A stretch of DNA of 64,000 nucleotides, from contig JAWZYU010000001.1 of NCBI GenBank assembly GCA_038380435.1, forward strand, positions 15,170,001-15,234,000, given 5' to 3'. Shown piece after piece: positions 34,126-46,152 of this stretch; position 1 is the first letter of the stretch, and every line of letters begins with the position of its first letter. Position numbers and translations under genes: made by a program. The stretch is from Ryuthela nishihirai (Eukaryota; Arthropoda; Arachnida; Araneae; Heptathelidae). Below the pieces are notes generated by a model that saw only the letters and a list, made by a program, of their open reading frames with translations, searched no databases and was not told where the DNA came from.

Positions 34126-34475
34126 TGAATCAGACGTGAAGACAAAAAGAAACACAACTATACTTATAAAATATGTTTCTCATTAAAATACATTTCTTGT
34201 TTAATTCTTTTACATTTCCTCACACACTCTGCATGCACCACAAGATCCCTTCTTGTGGTTTACATTTGAGTTGCCCTGTCGTGTACCCAGGAAGAGAAGC
34301 TCAGATGGCGATGTCAGATCCGAGGATTAATGCACGTGATAAATGTAACTTATCAAACAACACTATGTTTACTATTTACATGCATGAAACTCTGCTTCTT
34401 TTTATACCATTTGTTTTTCCTTTCCATTGAGGTCTTGTTTAATTTTCAAAACATAAATTATGATTCGTATAGGGT

Positions 34476-34548
34476 TTGGTTTGATTGTTTTACTCCTAAG
34501 CGAGAGTTTTGGGCTCAAAGTGGCCGGGTCATGTGGGCTCAGAAATGG
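34476..34548 (-). mobile_element. SINE-A 3' fragment
   Basis: 'gattgttttactcctaagcg' followed by 'ggctcaaagtggcc' and 'tcatgtgggctcag' tracks the tail-proximal ~70 bp of SINE-A in reverse. It is a short, decayed piece. Confidence 0.5.
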
Positions 34549-37110
34549 GAAGGAAATAATTCGTAAAGAATGGAGCTTTTGAAGAAATGGCATCCTGTAT
34601 ATGTCAGCCCTCTCACTTTGTGTTGTAAAGTGTTTGAAATAAAATTGGGAAAGTAATTCAATGTGATCATTAATTTTGTATGTGCTAGATCAAATACGTT
34701 TAGACCATCATTTTTCTCTTATTTTTAGACAAAAATACAAGTTTGTCTTGATGCAGTTGCCATTGAAGATTTGTGACTTTTACCTTACTTCTTTTCTCTA
34801 CCTTATTTCTCTTTATCTGTTCCTTGTTTAATTTTCGTTTCTTCTCTCCTTTACTTGCTACTGTTAATTACATTCCTCGTCGTTTTTTTGACTTCTTAAA
34901 CTTTGTGTTTTTTTCCTTTCTCGTACCAGACAAAACTTGTTTTCGTTCCTTTTTTATTTGCAATTCATTAGATTTTTTTTTTCTTACTTGTAGTTTCGAA
35001 TTCCTGGGGAAAAAATGAAATAAACGTCTTCCTTTTCTTCTGCACGCTGTTCCACATGTTGTTTGTATTTGTTCTGTTTACGCATTCGGGCGATGAAGCA
35101 ACACAGAATACTATTTGGACATGTCTCCTTCTGCTTTCTTCCCATTTCCCCTGAGTTTATATTTTGGCTTTTTAGTTAACGTTCACTGTGTTTGTAGCAT
35201 TCCTAGTTGCAACTTTAATCCATCCTCATTAGTATTTAAATTAGAAGTGTACCTAAGACTCCTTTGTCGAATTTCATTGACATAGAGCTTACTATCTACT
35301 TAATAATCGCCAATAAAAAACATGATGTTGTCACACTCGTTTTTTTTATTAATGTGACTGTGATGTAGACAGGATTATTGTGACCATAATTATCGTACGG
35401 TTTCAAGCAGTTAAAACCACTCTTCACATTGTGTGTTGTTCTTAGCTAGAATTTCTGTATTCGCATCCCGCGCTGCTTCGTAAGCTCTCTCAGGCCTTAC
35501 CTTTTAAAATGTTGTGAATGTCTACACGTCACATCCACTTCCTCCATGTTCGCCAGTGGAAGTGACATTTGACCTCTGTGCTCTGGAGTCGGGTACCAGA
35601 GCTGAGGTTCATCGTTTTTGTAATGTCCATTAGTTGCACTTATGCTACTTCGTTTTCTACTCGTTTACAAAGGTGTTTCGTAATTTTTCTTTTTCGTATA
35701 CAATGTACTTCTTAGCATAGTAATTGTTTGTACTATGGATTCTGAGTTATCATTCAAAAATTCTGAAAGAAATTCCGCTGCAAAAAAGAAAACTAAAATT
35801 ATTTACTTCATTCACGACAAAAAAAGGTTGAATATGATTACGTAAACAATAAAGCTCTCTTTAATTAGAAAAAAACTCACGTGGAATTGAATCCAGAAAT
35901 TAATAATAAGAAATAATCAATCTAAATAATCACTTAAGATATAATGTAATCCATGTATTAAAGTCCATATTATATTAGGTAAGACATAACTTTAAGACTG
36001 AAAGAATATTGGTGATATGTTTTTAAAAAATGGGCGCTATTTCAAAATCTAACTTTCATAATGGCCAAACTGGTATACAGTGAGACCATTCTGCATTTCG
36101 TATACAGCATAAAACTTTGACAAGGAAGATAAGTACCAGAGCTGTTGATTTTGAAAGATCTTGAAGATGATAGATTATTACACAATAAAGTAAATGGTGA
36201 TGAGTTTCCCTGTTGCACGTTAACATTCAAAATTTATCGCAGTAGGATTAAAATGCGGTGGTCAATAATGCATGAATCATCCTGATCGATTCATTTCTAC
36301 TTCGAACGTAAATTACATTTAGTTTTCCTATCAATATGTAAAGCGATTCTCCAATGCATAATTTTTCCAAAGGAATTGCAATAGGTTTGTCGTTATAATA
36401 TTGAAATGAAAATTTCACTGGTTTTAGTAATCTGTGAACCAAAATAAATTATTGAACTGATCGTATAATTCTGTAGGAGAATGGATGAAATTTTAATTTC
36501 GTGATCTTAACCAATGATTTTAGTTTTTGGCTTAACTTTTGAAATTGTTTTTAATTTTATTTCTCAATTTTATTTTTCTCCGTTTTATCAAGGAATAAAC
36601 ACTAAGTTTTTCAGAAGCTCGTTTCTTTCCTCAAGCGCCTTCATGTGTACGTATATTACATGTCGTATATTGTTATAAAAGTGTTCAGATTTTACCCAAT
36701 ACGAAAACAGATAATGTCATGTGAGTTAATCTCAATAGTTTTAATGACTTCTTTATGTATTTGTCGATTTCCCAATTATGAGTCTCTTAATGCCAGACAA
36801 CAAGCGTCGGGTCCATTATTGTGTGCTTGATTTCATTAATACTTCAAGTCAGTGTCTACAGCAATTGTTAAAAAAATATTTGATTAAATAATATTTTTCT
36901 TAAAATCAATCTTTAATAATAAAGTTTGATTTTAAAATTTAATCCATTTAGTGTTCTGTTTACTATAAGAAAGCAATAAATTTCTGTCGTAGTTTGCATA
37001 CCTCATAGTAACTGAATTATTATCCTTTTGCAAGTAAGTACACTGCTTAAATGTGAAGGAATATTTGTCTATTAATGACGAACACACCGTCATGTAGTAC
37101 AGTAAGGCAA
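34549..37110. other. AT-rich DNA without recognisable gene
   Basis: A less AT-rich patch at about 35460-35610 has no recognisable coding motif. Otherwise I see nothing. Confidence 0.35.
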
Positions 37111-37257
37111 CTATGAAGGTAAGTCAGAAAGTAAGGTTCCCAGTTTACTTCCTGCTAAACTAAAAAAATATCTGAGACTGTGCCACCGCTGCATGAGTAC
37201 CAAAAACAGTCACTAAGCGCAAGCAGTGATCGTTCTTAGGGAGTGAGTTATTTTAAA

Positions 37258-37625
37258 AAGTACGGCTCCAGGTTCATACTCTGCAGATCTGGGATTCGAG
37301 CCCCAACTGTGCCAGCATTGAGATTTATTCCTGCTAGCTCCCAGCCTGCTCTCGGTGAGAAAGAAGACATCGATAGTTGTGGGGAGACCGCCATCTCTCT
37401 GATAGGACGTAAATCTATTGTTCGTTGTGCAGGAAAGCCATTCTCTGTGCACGTTGAAGAACATTGTTCAAGGCTTTGACAGGAGAATACCATCTGTCTC
37501 TCAACAGCTGTCCAGCGGGTTCCCTCCCCTCAAACTTCTCTGAGCATTTGGGGTCCTTGTGACTTGGCCACTTAGCCCATTGTGTGCAAAAAGTATTGCT
37601 CAGAGGTAAAAAAAAAAACAACTTA
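37258..37625 (+). mobile_element. SINE-A copy 5
   Basis: This reads forward from a B-box region ('gggattcgagccccaact' near 37290) through the core ('gtgcacgttgaagaacatt') to the tail 'ctcagaggtaaaaaaaaaaa'. It is 5' truncated before the A box. It lies inside the mariner, so it is younger than that element. Confidence 0.8.
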
Positions 37626-37971
37626 AAACACCGATCTTCACCCGTACTGCGAAGATGCTATAGATATATATGAGCTTGAAATCCACATATATCGTTCTGG
37701 AAATATATATATGAAGCTGGATATCAGAGCAGAGAAGATCCAACCAATGTAAAAACTTGTGGCTGTGCACATTTCGGATATCTTATCAGTACAAGTGATT
37801 AAATGGTGCAGTGTTCGCAAATGGTCATGTAATTATAGTGGATGATGATCTCCGCATCTAGCGATGGGCAACTTTTCATCACCTAAAATAAATTCCAGAC
37901 CTAAAGCTGTCTAATTTTCACTTTTTGGAAGCTGAAAAAAGAATCTTTGAAGACGATGCTTTCCATCGAAA

Positions 37972-38088
37972 GATGCCATCAAAGAGGAAGTCATAAAGTG
38001 GCTTCAGCAGCAGGACTAGGAGGACGTATCCTTCTACCGGCAAGGCTTCGATAAGCTGATCGACCTTTATGACAAATATCTCAACTAA
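37972..38088 (+). pseudogene. mariner transposase C-terminal end
   Basis: The frame reads 'DAIKEEVIKWLQQQD', a TAG stop, then 'EDVSFYRQGFDKLIDLYDKY' and a natural stop. The 'FY..GF.KL..R.DKC' pattern with the preceding amphipathic helix is the usual end of mariner transposases. One internal stop and loss of the upstream gene make it a pseudogene. Confidence 0.75.
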
Positions 38089-38207
38089 TGACTATGTGAA
38101 AAAATAACATACGTTTTTGTGTACATTTCCCTCTATTGTCCTCGCTGTAATTACCTGTCCTCAGCAGAAATTAAACAGGGAACCTTATTTTTTAACGTAC
38201 CCTCATA

Positions 38208-38907
38208 GTAGACGGGGCATATCAATTTGTATAGACATGTGCAGCATAAAGTCGTCTTAATGGCTGAATTCGCATGCACTGCAAAAGAAAAGTGGAATAC
38301 ATAAGTTCTTGGAGACACGTTTCGCATCATTCTTCCTCGATATGATATGATGTGCACAAGTGGAATGTCACAAAGTGGGTCAAGACATATGGATGTTGAT
38401 GGCTCCGTAAACGAGTCCTAAAACGTTATAAATAAACCATAGAAGCTATGTAAAGATAAAGAGAAAGAACAGTAAGGACACTGTAAGTACACGATCAGGA
38501 TTCGGTATTCTTGAAACGTTGTTTTTTGGTATATCTATTCAGGCATCCACTTGAGTTAACTCTTCAGGCAACAGCCAGAACATAACCCTACTAGATCATC
38601 CCCACGTCCATCTCGCACACCAATATCCATGCTACACTTGAGCTTTCACTTTCACACATCATGAAATAAACTATATCATTCGGCAACTACATTTACAAAT
38701 ATCGTGAGATTGATCCTTTGCTTGTGAGGCCATGGTCTTAACAATTATGCTAGAGAGTATCGGCAAGTAAAGACTTAATCCCCATAGCGAAGATCGCTAA
38801 ATATTATACTCAATATTATTATAAGCATCCAGTAATGGATTTTGTTTTTAATACATGATCAGTTAACTTATTAAACATTGTTTCTATGCTTGTTTTAAAG
38901 TGTATAG
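38208..38907. other. No recognisable feature
   Basis: Moderately AT-rich. I see no gene or repeat I can support. Confidence 0.4.
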
Positions 38908-39105
38908 CAGTGGCTCTCAACTTTTTATGCTTCACGTAACCCTGGAAATGTGTATGCAACTGGCGTACCCCTTGTGTAGATAGATAAAACTATAGTTATA
39001 GTACAATGGTTATTTTTACTTTGTTACTAGATCTAGCGACTTTTGAGCTCTCACGGCGTAACCCCAAAAATTTAACCGCGTACCCCACGCTGAGAACCCC
39101 TAGTG
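38908..39105. mobile_element. Short hAT-type MITE
   Basis: The left end 'cagtggctctcaactttt' and the right end 'cgctgagaacccctagtg' are an imperfect inverted repeat of the hAT form (CAGTGGTTCTCAA). Subterminal 'gcgtacccc' occurs near both ends. It is ~198 bp with no ORF. A matching 8-bp duplication is not clear. Confidence 0.6.
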
Positions 39106-41239
39106 TAGTATATTATAAAAAAGTAATCATGCTCGATGCCATAACCATCAGTCCTCACGACCATGAGAACTAAAACATAAAATATCATTCCGATTATGAA
39201 GTATAACAATTTTAGCTGAACTGGTAGAATAAATACGCAACACATTATCAGATTATTTTTTTAAGTGTGGGAGAAGAATCAGGAGTTTTTGACAGTATAT
39301 GTTTATGAATGCATATTAATACGAGTATTTTTCTTGAATCTTCTTTCTTTAAAGATTCTATTCCTATCTCTGCATAAAGGGAAATTTGGGATCTTGGCTC
39401 AAGTTTATTCACTGGACATCGCACTTCTGTTTATGCACTAATGAAATATCTTATTAAATAGGGTGTGAGTTAATCTTTGATATTTCCGCAAAATAAATAA
39501 TATTCAATTAATGTTAATAATTATTCAACTGCTTAAAATAATTTTCATACGATGTTTTATCCTGTAACCCAATCTTCACAAAGCGAAAAAAAAATATTTG
39601 ATTTCTGTCTTCTTAAGAAATGTTGCATGAAACCATTTGCTGGTAGAGATAACAGAAGGGGAAAAATGTCTGACTGCAAAAAAAAAAATGTGTTAAAACG
39701 CTCAAAGTGCTGAATGCGCTATGCACTTTTTAATTAATTATTAATTAACAAAAACATTTAAAAAGAAAAAAAAATTTTTTTTCACTTAATAATTGTTGCG
39801 TTTCCCTGTATGTATTTATTTCAGTTTGTAAAATCACTACTCATAAAATGCAATCTTTCTATCAGTTATGTTAGTTGAGTGTGAATCACGAAAACTACGA
39901 TTTACAAACAGAATATAGCTTGACATCTGCTTTCTGCTGGTTAGGAAAAAATGTGTTTTGTTAGAGAAACCGTCTTAACGGTCCGTTTTGTATAATGATG
40001 TGCACAGAATTTTGGCTGCTGAGAATTGTGTACAATAAAATGATGAAAAAAGAAAAAAGATATCAAGTTTCATTTTCTTTATGAATAACATAGATTATTG
40101 CAGCAACCCAAATCATGGAAAGTTTCACCAAAACTAAGATGTTTTTCTGTACGGGTTTAACGACGTTTTGCTGTAGATATGAAACAAAAAAACGGACTAT
40201 TCTTAGATCATGTGATTTTCAGTTCAGAAGGAAAATTCGTTTTACTTTCGAATTTTCAATCTGTTAAATATTGCCCAATAAGCTCATACTCTGAAGGCGA
40301 ATCTTACGAATATTAAATACGAAAGCCTATGTCTTTGTAAAATCTCTTAAGATGATAATTCTCTCTAACAAATGTCGAAAATAAGAACATGATATATGAA
40401 TAGCGAAAATAAAAAAAAATGTAAATACAATAGCAAGTAGTCATTCACATACAAAAATGGAAGAGGGTTATGAAGTTGTGAAAGAGGGTTATGATCCCCT
40501 ATTTTTACCATTCCGTCATGTACTAACTTAATAGATTTTAGGATTCGATACCTCTTGTGATGTATTGAATCCTAAATTCCAAACTCCCAAAACAGGTCGA
40601 AAACTTGAGTACTGTAGTTAAGCTGGACCCAAATAAGGTAAAAGTTAGGAAATTGCTTTTCAATATAGCAATGAACCGAGCAAAACTCCGGATATTGACT
40701 CCGGATACTGCCTAACATGAAAAACTTTCTTTCATACTCAAAAAACTTCAAATTGCATTCAGTGCAATGTAATTCAAAAACTGTCTTATCAAACGACATT
40801 TGCCTCCATAAAGCGTATATGTTCGAGTCATAGCAAAAACGTACATTAATATTTTATGCCAATGGCATTCCCAAGGAAGGGTTGTGACTCTTAGATGTTT
40901 GAATAGCGTATATTTTCTAAAGACTTCTCTGACAATCAGACTCGTGATGCAATCCCCCCCCCCCCTTCTTCACTTTATATTCAAAATTCCTCCATTGGAA
41001 GTTTTTCAGTACGACACTGTTGTAAGCAATGACACTTCTTGAAAATAACATTTAAAGGAAGGTAATCAAAGTTTTTTTTTCTATTAAGACTTCCTTTCAG
41101 TTAAACTTTCATTTTTGGGGAAGTTTTGATCTTCGTCTGATGTCCTGCACCGAGGACGATGATGCATCCAAAATACTCCCCTTTTAGTTTTCTGGGCATC
41201 TGTAAATCAGTTACTTCCGAATAATTAAAATCTATTGCT
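39106..41239. other. AT-rich DNA without recognisable gene
   Basis: A C-homopolymer lies near 40956-40967. There is no supported exon or transposon. Confidence 0.4.
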
Positions 41240-41496
41240 CACGCTTTACCTTCCATTTTGCTATTCTTCCTCTTTATTTTGAATCCAAACATACTCTTCT
41301 TTTCAAACTTCATTAGCACTTGTTTTCCTACGGGCTTGTTTGGTTTGCCTTCTGCCATTTTTCTAATAAATCCTCTATATCTTCTCTCACTGCATTTTAT
41401 TGAGCTTCCATATTTAAATGAAACATTATTCTTGAACGAGATACCATCTCTTACTTCAGAAATAAATCCTTTTCCCTCGACCCTGTTAACACCCAA
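41239..41496 (-). pseudogene. Unassigned basic frame at the end of the retroelement
   Basis: This is 85 residues, rich in Lys and Arg, with 'PNKPVGKQVLMKFEKKSMFG' near the C-terminus. It is open up to a natural stop. I recognise no domain. Codon use is similar to the neighbouring gag-type frames, so it is probably part of the same element. Function unknown. Confidence 0.35.
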
Positions 41497-41744
41497 TTTA
41501 CGCCTACTATTAATACACTCTTTATCAATAGTTAATGACCACTTAAGTGGTCATTGACTATTGATCAACTATTGACTACTGTTTCCTCCAAAAATATCAA
41601 CTTTATTACCTATGACTCTGCTTGCTCTTACATCAATTGTGTTCTCTTCACAATTAATTTTATTATATTTGTCAATTATGGTACAGTAATCAACCACTCT
41701 ACCAGACACATCCTCATTTAAATATATCTTATTCTAATCCTTCT

Positions 41745-42156
41745 CACATTTAATTTTATCACTCTCTACATTATTATTCACTTTGCTCTCAATTAAATCG
41801 CTAGGCTCTAAACCTCTTTCTCTGATATTAATACTCTTACTATCATCTTTCTCCTTATCAGGTATCTTACGTAATATTTTACATTTATCATCTTGATAAA
41901 TATTTTCTTTATTAAATTTAGTCACATCTCTACTACATAAATACTTATTTAAATCTATACTATTCTCAACCCCCTCACATTTAATTTTATCACTCTCTAC
42001 ATTATTATTTACTTCGCTCTTAATGAAATTACTAGGCTGTAAACCTCTTTCCTGATACTAATACTCTTACTATCACCTTTCACCTTATCAGGTTTATCAC
42101 ACAATATTTCACCTTTATCATCTATAGAAATATTTTCTTTATTCAATTTAGGCACA
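41745..42156 (-). repeat. Imperfect ~231-bp duplication inside the retroelement
   Basis: The segment 41745-41926 is repeated at 41976-42156 (offset ~231 bp). Both encode, on the minus strand, 'KFNKENI..DDK..IL', 'DK.K.DSKSI.IR' and 'NNNVESDKIKCE'. About 85% identity is judged by eye. It lies after the protease motif, where pol would be expected. Confidence 0.8.
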
Positions 42157-42429
42157 TTCTTCTCCATCTTAATTTTAATTGCACTATGTGCATCACCGTT
42201 ACACCTTTTCTCATTATGTACTTCAAATTTAACCTTATTCTTGGCCTTTTCAGCCAAATTCTCTAGGGCAGCGAAAGAATTCGGAGTGATTAACATATCA
42301 TCACTCAATTCCTCCACCATCGCATAGAAAATTTTACACTTTTCTTCATATACTTCCACCTGACTTCCATCCTTAGCCTGTTCGAGTGGGACATTGATTA
42401 AGGTGGCCTCCAATCGGACTCTGAAAGCA

Positions 42430-44128
42430 TTAGCTAGTACAGTCTTTGCCTCTGACTTCTTTTTTCTCTGGGACTAAAGAGCCTTTTATGACAGAGATCT
42501 GAGCCCCTGAATCCACAACAGCATTCAAATTTTTATTTTCACATTGAATGTAAACAATCGTTACAGGCTTTATGCCTTGACATGAGTCTCTGCATTTCCG
42601 CATTTTAGAGTTGCAGCCTTCCAATATCGCTTCTGATTCTAATGTCATAAACTGGCAACCAACTTTTGCAATAATGGTCCTGCTCCCATCCGCAGGCTCT
42701 GACTCGTGAGTGTTCACATTAAACGTTCCGGCCACTTTCGTATTCATATTACACTCCTTAGCCAAATGACCTTTCTGGTTACAAATGTAGCATGATTTGG
42801 AAGAAAAGCTCTGATTCCATTTTCTTTTAAAATCACTGCTCTTGTTTACTGACAGTTTGTTTTGCGAGTTCGAATTTCGTCCTAAATTCTTTTGACTAAA
42901 ATTTAATTTCGTAACTGACTGACCAAATCTGCGTTCTTTATTTCCTGATTGAAAATTTTCGCGAGATAAATCTTGCAGGTTTCTGTGCCTGCAGAAATTT
43001 CTCTCCAACTTCATGAATTTCTTGGCAATTTTTACACGATTCTGTTGCAACATACGATTTTTCGCATCCGGTGGTAACAGGTCTTTTTTTGGGTAATATC
43101 AATTTCTTTTAATTTTTGGACATCATCAACTTCCTGACTCTTTAGATAATATTTCAAGTGACTTTTCATTCGAGATGAAAACTGAGTCCTGGTTTCCGTA
43201 TAGAACTTAAACATAGGATCGAATTTCCTTTTATACTCCAAGGAGTCAATTAGCTGTTTTTTAACAGGATAGATTTAATTTTTCCGTAGCTTTGAATTTC
43301 CTTGTCACTCAGCAGAGTAAAAATGTTTCACGCTCTCTCCCCTAGCAAAGAATGCACTAGCATTCCTTGAAAGTCATCCGTCATGTCGTACTGTTTAAAC
43401 AACTTCTCTATCGTCTTGAAATAAGCTGGTAATTCTTCTGCTTTTTTCGGTAACGGATAGTTATTAGGGTTTAGAATTTTCTGAAGCCTTTTTAATTTTA
43501 GATCTTTCGGATCCATTTAATTTTGGCTTCCTCGGCTGCTGTTATTTGCCCTCTCGTAATATCTACTTATCTAAGTTCAATTTTGCTATCTAATCTTCTT
43601 TCTTCCTTACCTCTTTCTTCTTTATCCCTTCTATATTCCATTTCTAATCCTCTTTCTTCCCTATCTCTTTCTTCTTTCTCTCATCTGTATTCCATTTCTC
43701 TCTTTGATACTGCTTTCGGACCTGAATCACTCATTTCCACCGGATTCGAACCACACCTACTAGCATCCTGTTCTTCCCCAACATAGTGATCAATTCTATC
43801 AATTTCGGTAACTTTCCCGACTTTCCCCAACCTCAATGTGTCTGGTTAAATCAACACTCCAGTCCTGCTCAGTTCCACCTTTAGTTTTATCGCGACTACT
43901 CAGCATCATTGGCAACTCAAATAATACAAAATCAAAAATGACAGAAAAACCACAGATATTTCCTTCCCACGAAGATTGGCTCTGCTCACTTACCTGCTGC
44001 CCCTGGAGTCTCCTTCCAAAACTAAGAACCTCTTCCAGAGTGATGGACCTTGGCACACAGAACCTCAGCGAAGATCTCAATGACGTAGCACTCGGGGATA
44101 TTGTACTCTGTAGAACACTGCACTGCAT
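42430..44128 (-). pseudogene. Gag-protease-like polyprotein (broken)
   Basis: These are minus-strand frames of a retrotransposon capsid-type protein. An N-terminal part at 44128-43799 is followed by a charged Arg/Glu coiled-coil-like stretch (~43740-43560). Then come 'NPNNYPLPKKAEELPAYFKT' (43516-43328) and a capsid-like helix region with 'YYLKSQEVDDVQKLKEIDIT' (43241-43032). A 207-residue frame (43053-42430) has a CCHC zinc knuckle, CYICNQKGHLAKEC, at residues 88-101. It also has VVDSGAQISVI at residues 179-189, the active-site start of a retroviral-type aspartic protease. Frameshifts separate the pieces. It belongs to a Gypsy-like element; the exact lineage is not determined. Confidence 0.7.
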
Positions 44129-44283
44129 TGAGCAGCTTGAAGCTTCATCACTTTCACGGAATTAATGACACAGAATCATAAATTCTAAATTTCTTGCAAT
44201 TTTTCTTCCTTCTCTCAACGGAATTTTTCTCCTCGTTTTCTTTTAGAATTATGGACATCTTCTTCGGAACACGAACGATAATG

Positions 44284-44301
44284 CTGTCGCTGACTGCACC
44301 A
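44284..44301 (-). promoter_or_regulatory. Primer-binding site, Ser-tRNA-like
   Basis: The minus strand reads TGGTGCAGTCAGCGACAG, two bases inside the LTR. TGG complements the CCA tail. GCAGTC resembles the acceptor-stem complement of arthropod serine tRNAs, the primer used by several Gypsy-group elements. Confidence 0.55.
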
Positions 44302-44303
44302 AA

Positions 44304-44418
44304 TGTCGTGGGCTGTGATGGCGAACAATTAACCACTCTATAGTACACGATGATCATTTAGTGCCTTGAACAGACTCACCATTGCTTGGATGAAATAACA
44401 GGTTCGCAGATTGTTACA
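44304..44418 (-). repeat. Candidate 5' LTR (115 bp)
   Basis: On the minus strand it starts TGTAACAATCTG and ends CACGACA, giving the canonical TG...CA ends. Two bases later comes the primer-binding site. The very short length is known for mag-like Gypsy elements. No second copy is in the window, so the boundary is inferred. Confidence 0.5.
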
Positions 44419-44436
44419 CCCTTACTGATGTATAAC

Positions 44437-45546
44437 TCAGACTTGCTGAGTCAAGATCTGCATAATTAAATCAGAAATTTTGATATCTCTAAACCATTTA
44501 AGGCTACAATCTTTCCCTCGCAAAGACTTTCGCATAACATAATCAATAACCAAACTAAAGAAAAAAAGGAGACAAAATGCACCCTTGTCTAACTCCACTA
44601 GCAATGCTAAACCAATTGGTACAAACCTTACCAACTCTCACACACGACTCAGTGTTATTATAGAGAGCTTTCACTATGCTAACTAACTTATCAGGTATCC
44701 CTTATGATCTAACGATCAACCACAAATTATGGTTATCAACAGAGTCAAAGGCGTTTTTGAAATCTACAAAGCTAGTAACCATAAGTTTGTGAAACTCTAA
44801 ATATTTCTCAAGTATCTGCCTAAGTGAAAATATTTGATCAATACATCCATACCACTTTTGAATCCACACTATTTATCAAGCAGTTGTCTATCAAAAAAAA
44901 TCTTGATTCTATTAAGTATAATCATATAAAGAACTGTATCTGGAGCAGAAACTAAACTAATTACCATATAATTATCACAAGAACTACGATCACTTTTTTT
45001 TTTCAAAAAATAGCAAAAATAGTAATAGCTGTAGTAAGATCCTTAGCATAAAAATATTCAAAATTTCGGTCAGCCACGTGAAAACATAAGTTTTTCAGCT
45101 CTTAACATTTCAGTGGTGATTTCATCCACCCCTGGGGATTTTTTCAATTTTAATTTAGTGATTACCAAAGCAACTTCGGAATGTGATATAGGGCCATTAT
45201 TTAAGCCAGTAATGCATCTATCCTCATTACAAAAAATGGGAGTAGAAATAATCACATTTATTTAGAATTATTTTAAATGCTCAGCCCACCTAGTCATGAC
45301 AAGATCCTCACCTTCAATCACCTTATCATGTTTATATCCCAATCCTTGCGTACCTTTCTGTTTTTTCCCACACAAAACACTAACTATCTGGTACAATCCC
45401 ATGATATTGTGTTGTCTAACTGCTACCTCTGCTTTGTCAGCCAAGCTATCAAGCCAAATATTCTTATCAGCTGTTAACTGATGTATTACACGTTTATTAA
45501 GCTCACTGTAATGCTGTCTGTTAGGACTAGTAGGGTCTTGGTTCAT
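44437..45546 (-). pseudogene. LINE linker and RT fragment
   Basis: The minus strand starts 'DPTSPNRQHYSELNKRV' and 'VMTRWAEHLK' (45546-45268), then 'KLKLKKSPGVDEITTEML' (45255-45070). A degraded palm follows (near 44780-44740 the DNA still encodes the 'FVDFK.AFDSVD' region). It ends with 'SLVIDYVMRKSLRGKDCS' (44634-44437). Multiple frameshifts are present. The YADD motif and the C-terminal domain are absent. Confidence 0.75.
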
Positions 45547-46152
45547 ATGCGAAAGAAGAAAGTGCGGCTTGCACTTCTTCTTTCAGAAATAATTTCCATA
45601 GCTTTATCACTTAAATAATTTTGTTTCCTCTGCTGCTTTTAAATCAAAAGAGTACTGTTGGTCTAAAGAAAAGCATGTTTAAACTTATCCTATTCTTTCT
45701 CAACTTCAGCAGTAAGGAAACCATGATTGTCATATTGACTAATTAGCTTATCATGGTATGTTAAGGCTACATGCGGATTTTTTAAAGTTTCAATTTTAAA
45801 AGTATTCTATTAAACTTGGCACAACATTTCTTAAGTTTCAGTTGCAAGATACTTTTGACCAAGTAATGGTCAGACTGAATTTCGGCACCCCTATATGATC
45901 TGGTATTGCTAACCGAACTATTCCTTTGCTGTTAATTAAAATATAATCTGTCACAGGGCTTCTTAAACTTTTTCCACTCGCGACCCCTTTTCGCCCGAGA
46001 AACTTTTACGCCACCTGTGTACATAGGTATATAAAATAGGTACACAAATCAAACATTTACTGATAATAAATCATAAAGAAATTTATTTTAAAACAATTCT
46101 TTGGTATACACATAATTTCATCATTTATTAAAGACGAAAGCGAATTGGCATA

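Larger units (their letters stand above)
37112..38207 (+). mobile_element. mariner transposon with both ends, SINE inside
   Basis: Terminal inverted repeats of ~28 bp run from 37114 (tgaaggtaagtcagaaagta) and to 38205 (the complement reads tgagggtacgttaaaaaata). Both then share AAGGTTCCC. TA lies at 37112-37113 and 38206-38207. Between them are a SINE-A copy (37258-37625) and the end of a transposase gene. Subtracting the SINE leaves ~0.7 kb, against about 1.3 kb for an intact mariner, so part of the gene was deleted. Confidence 0.85.
41240..44418 (-). mobile_element. Gypsy-like LTR retrotransposon, 5' half only
   Basis: On the minus strand the order is a 115-bp LTR (44418-44304), a primer-binding site, a gag-like region, a CCHC zinc knuckle, an aspartic protease start, then a charged low-complexity region and further open frames to ~41240. 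No reverse transcriptase, integrase or 3' LTR was recognised. It abuts the truncated RT of LINE copy 3, so it probably inserted there. The other half of the LINE was not found downstream, which suggests a deletion. Confidence 0.65.

Noticed and set aside
40956..40967. Homopolymer C-run as a regulatory element
   Set aside because: There is nothing around it to support function; simple repeats of this kind recur in the window.
43836..44165. 109-residue + strand protein
   Set aside because: It is a mirror of the minus-strand gag-like frame; that strand carries the LTR, primer site and zinc knuckle.
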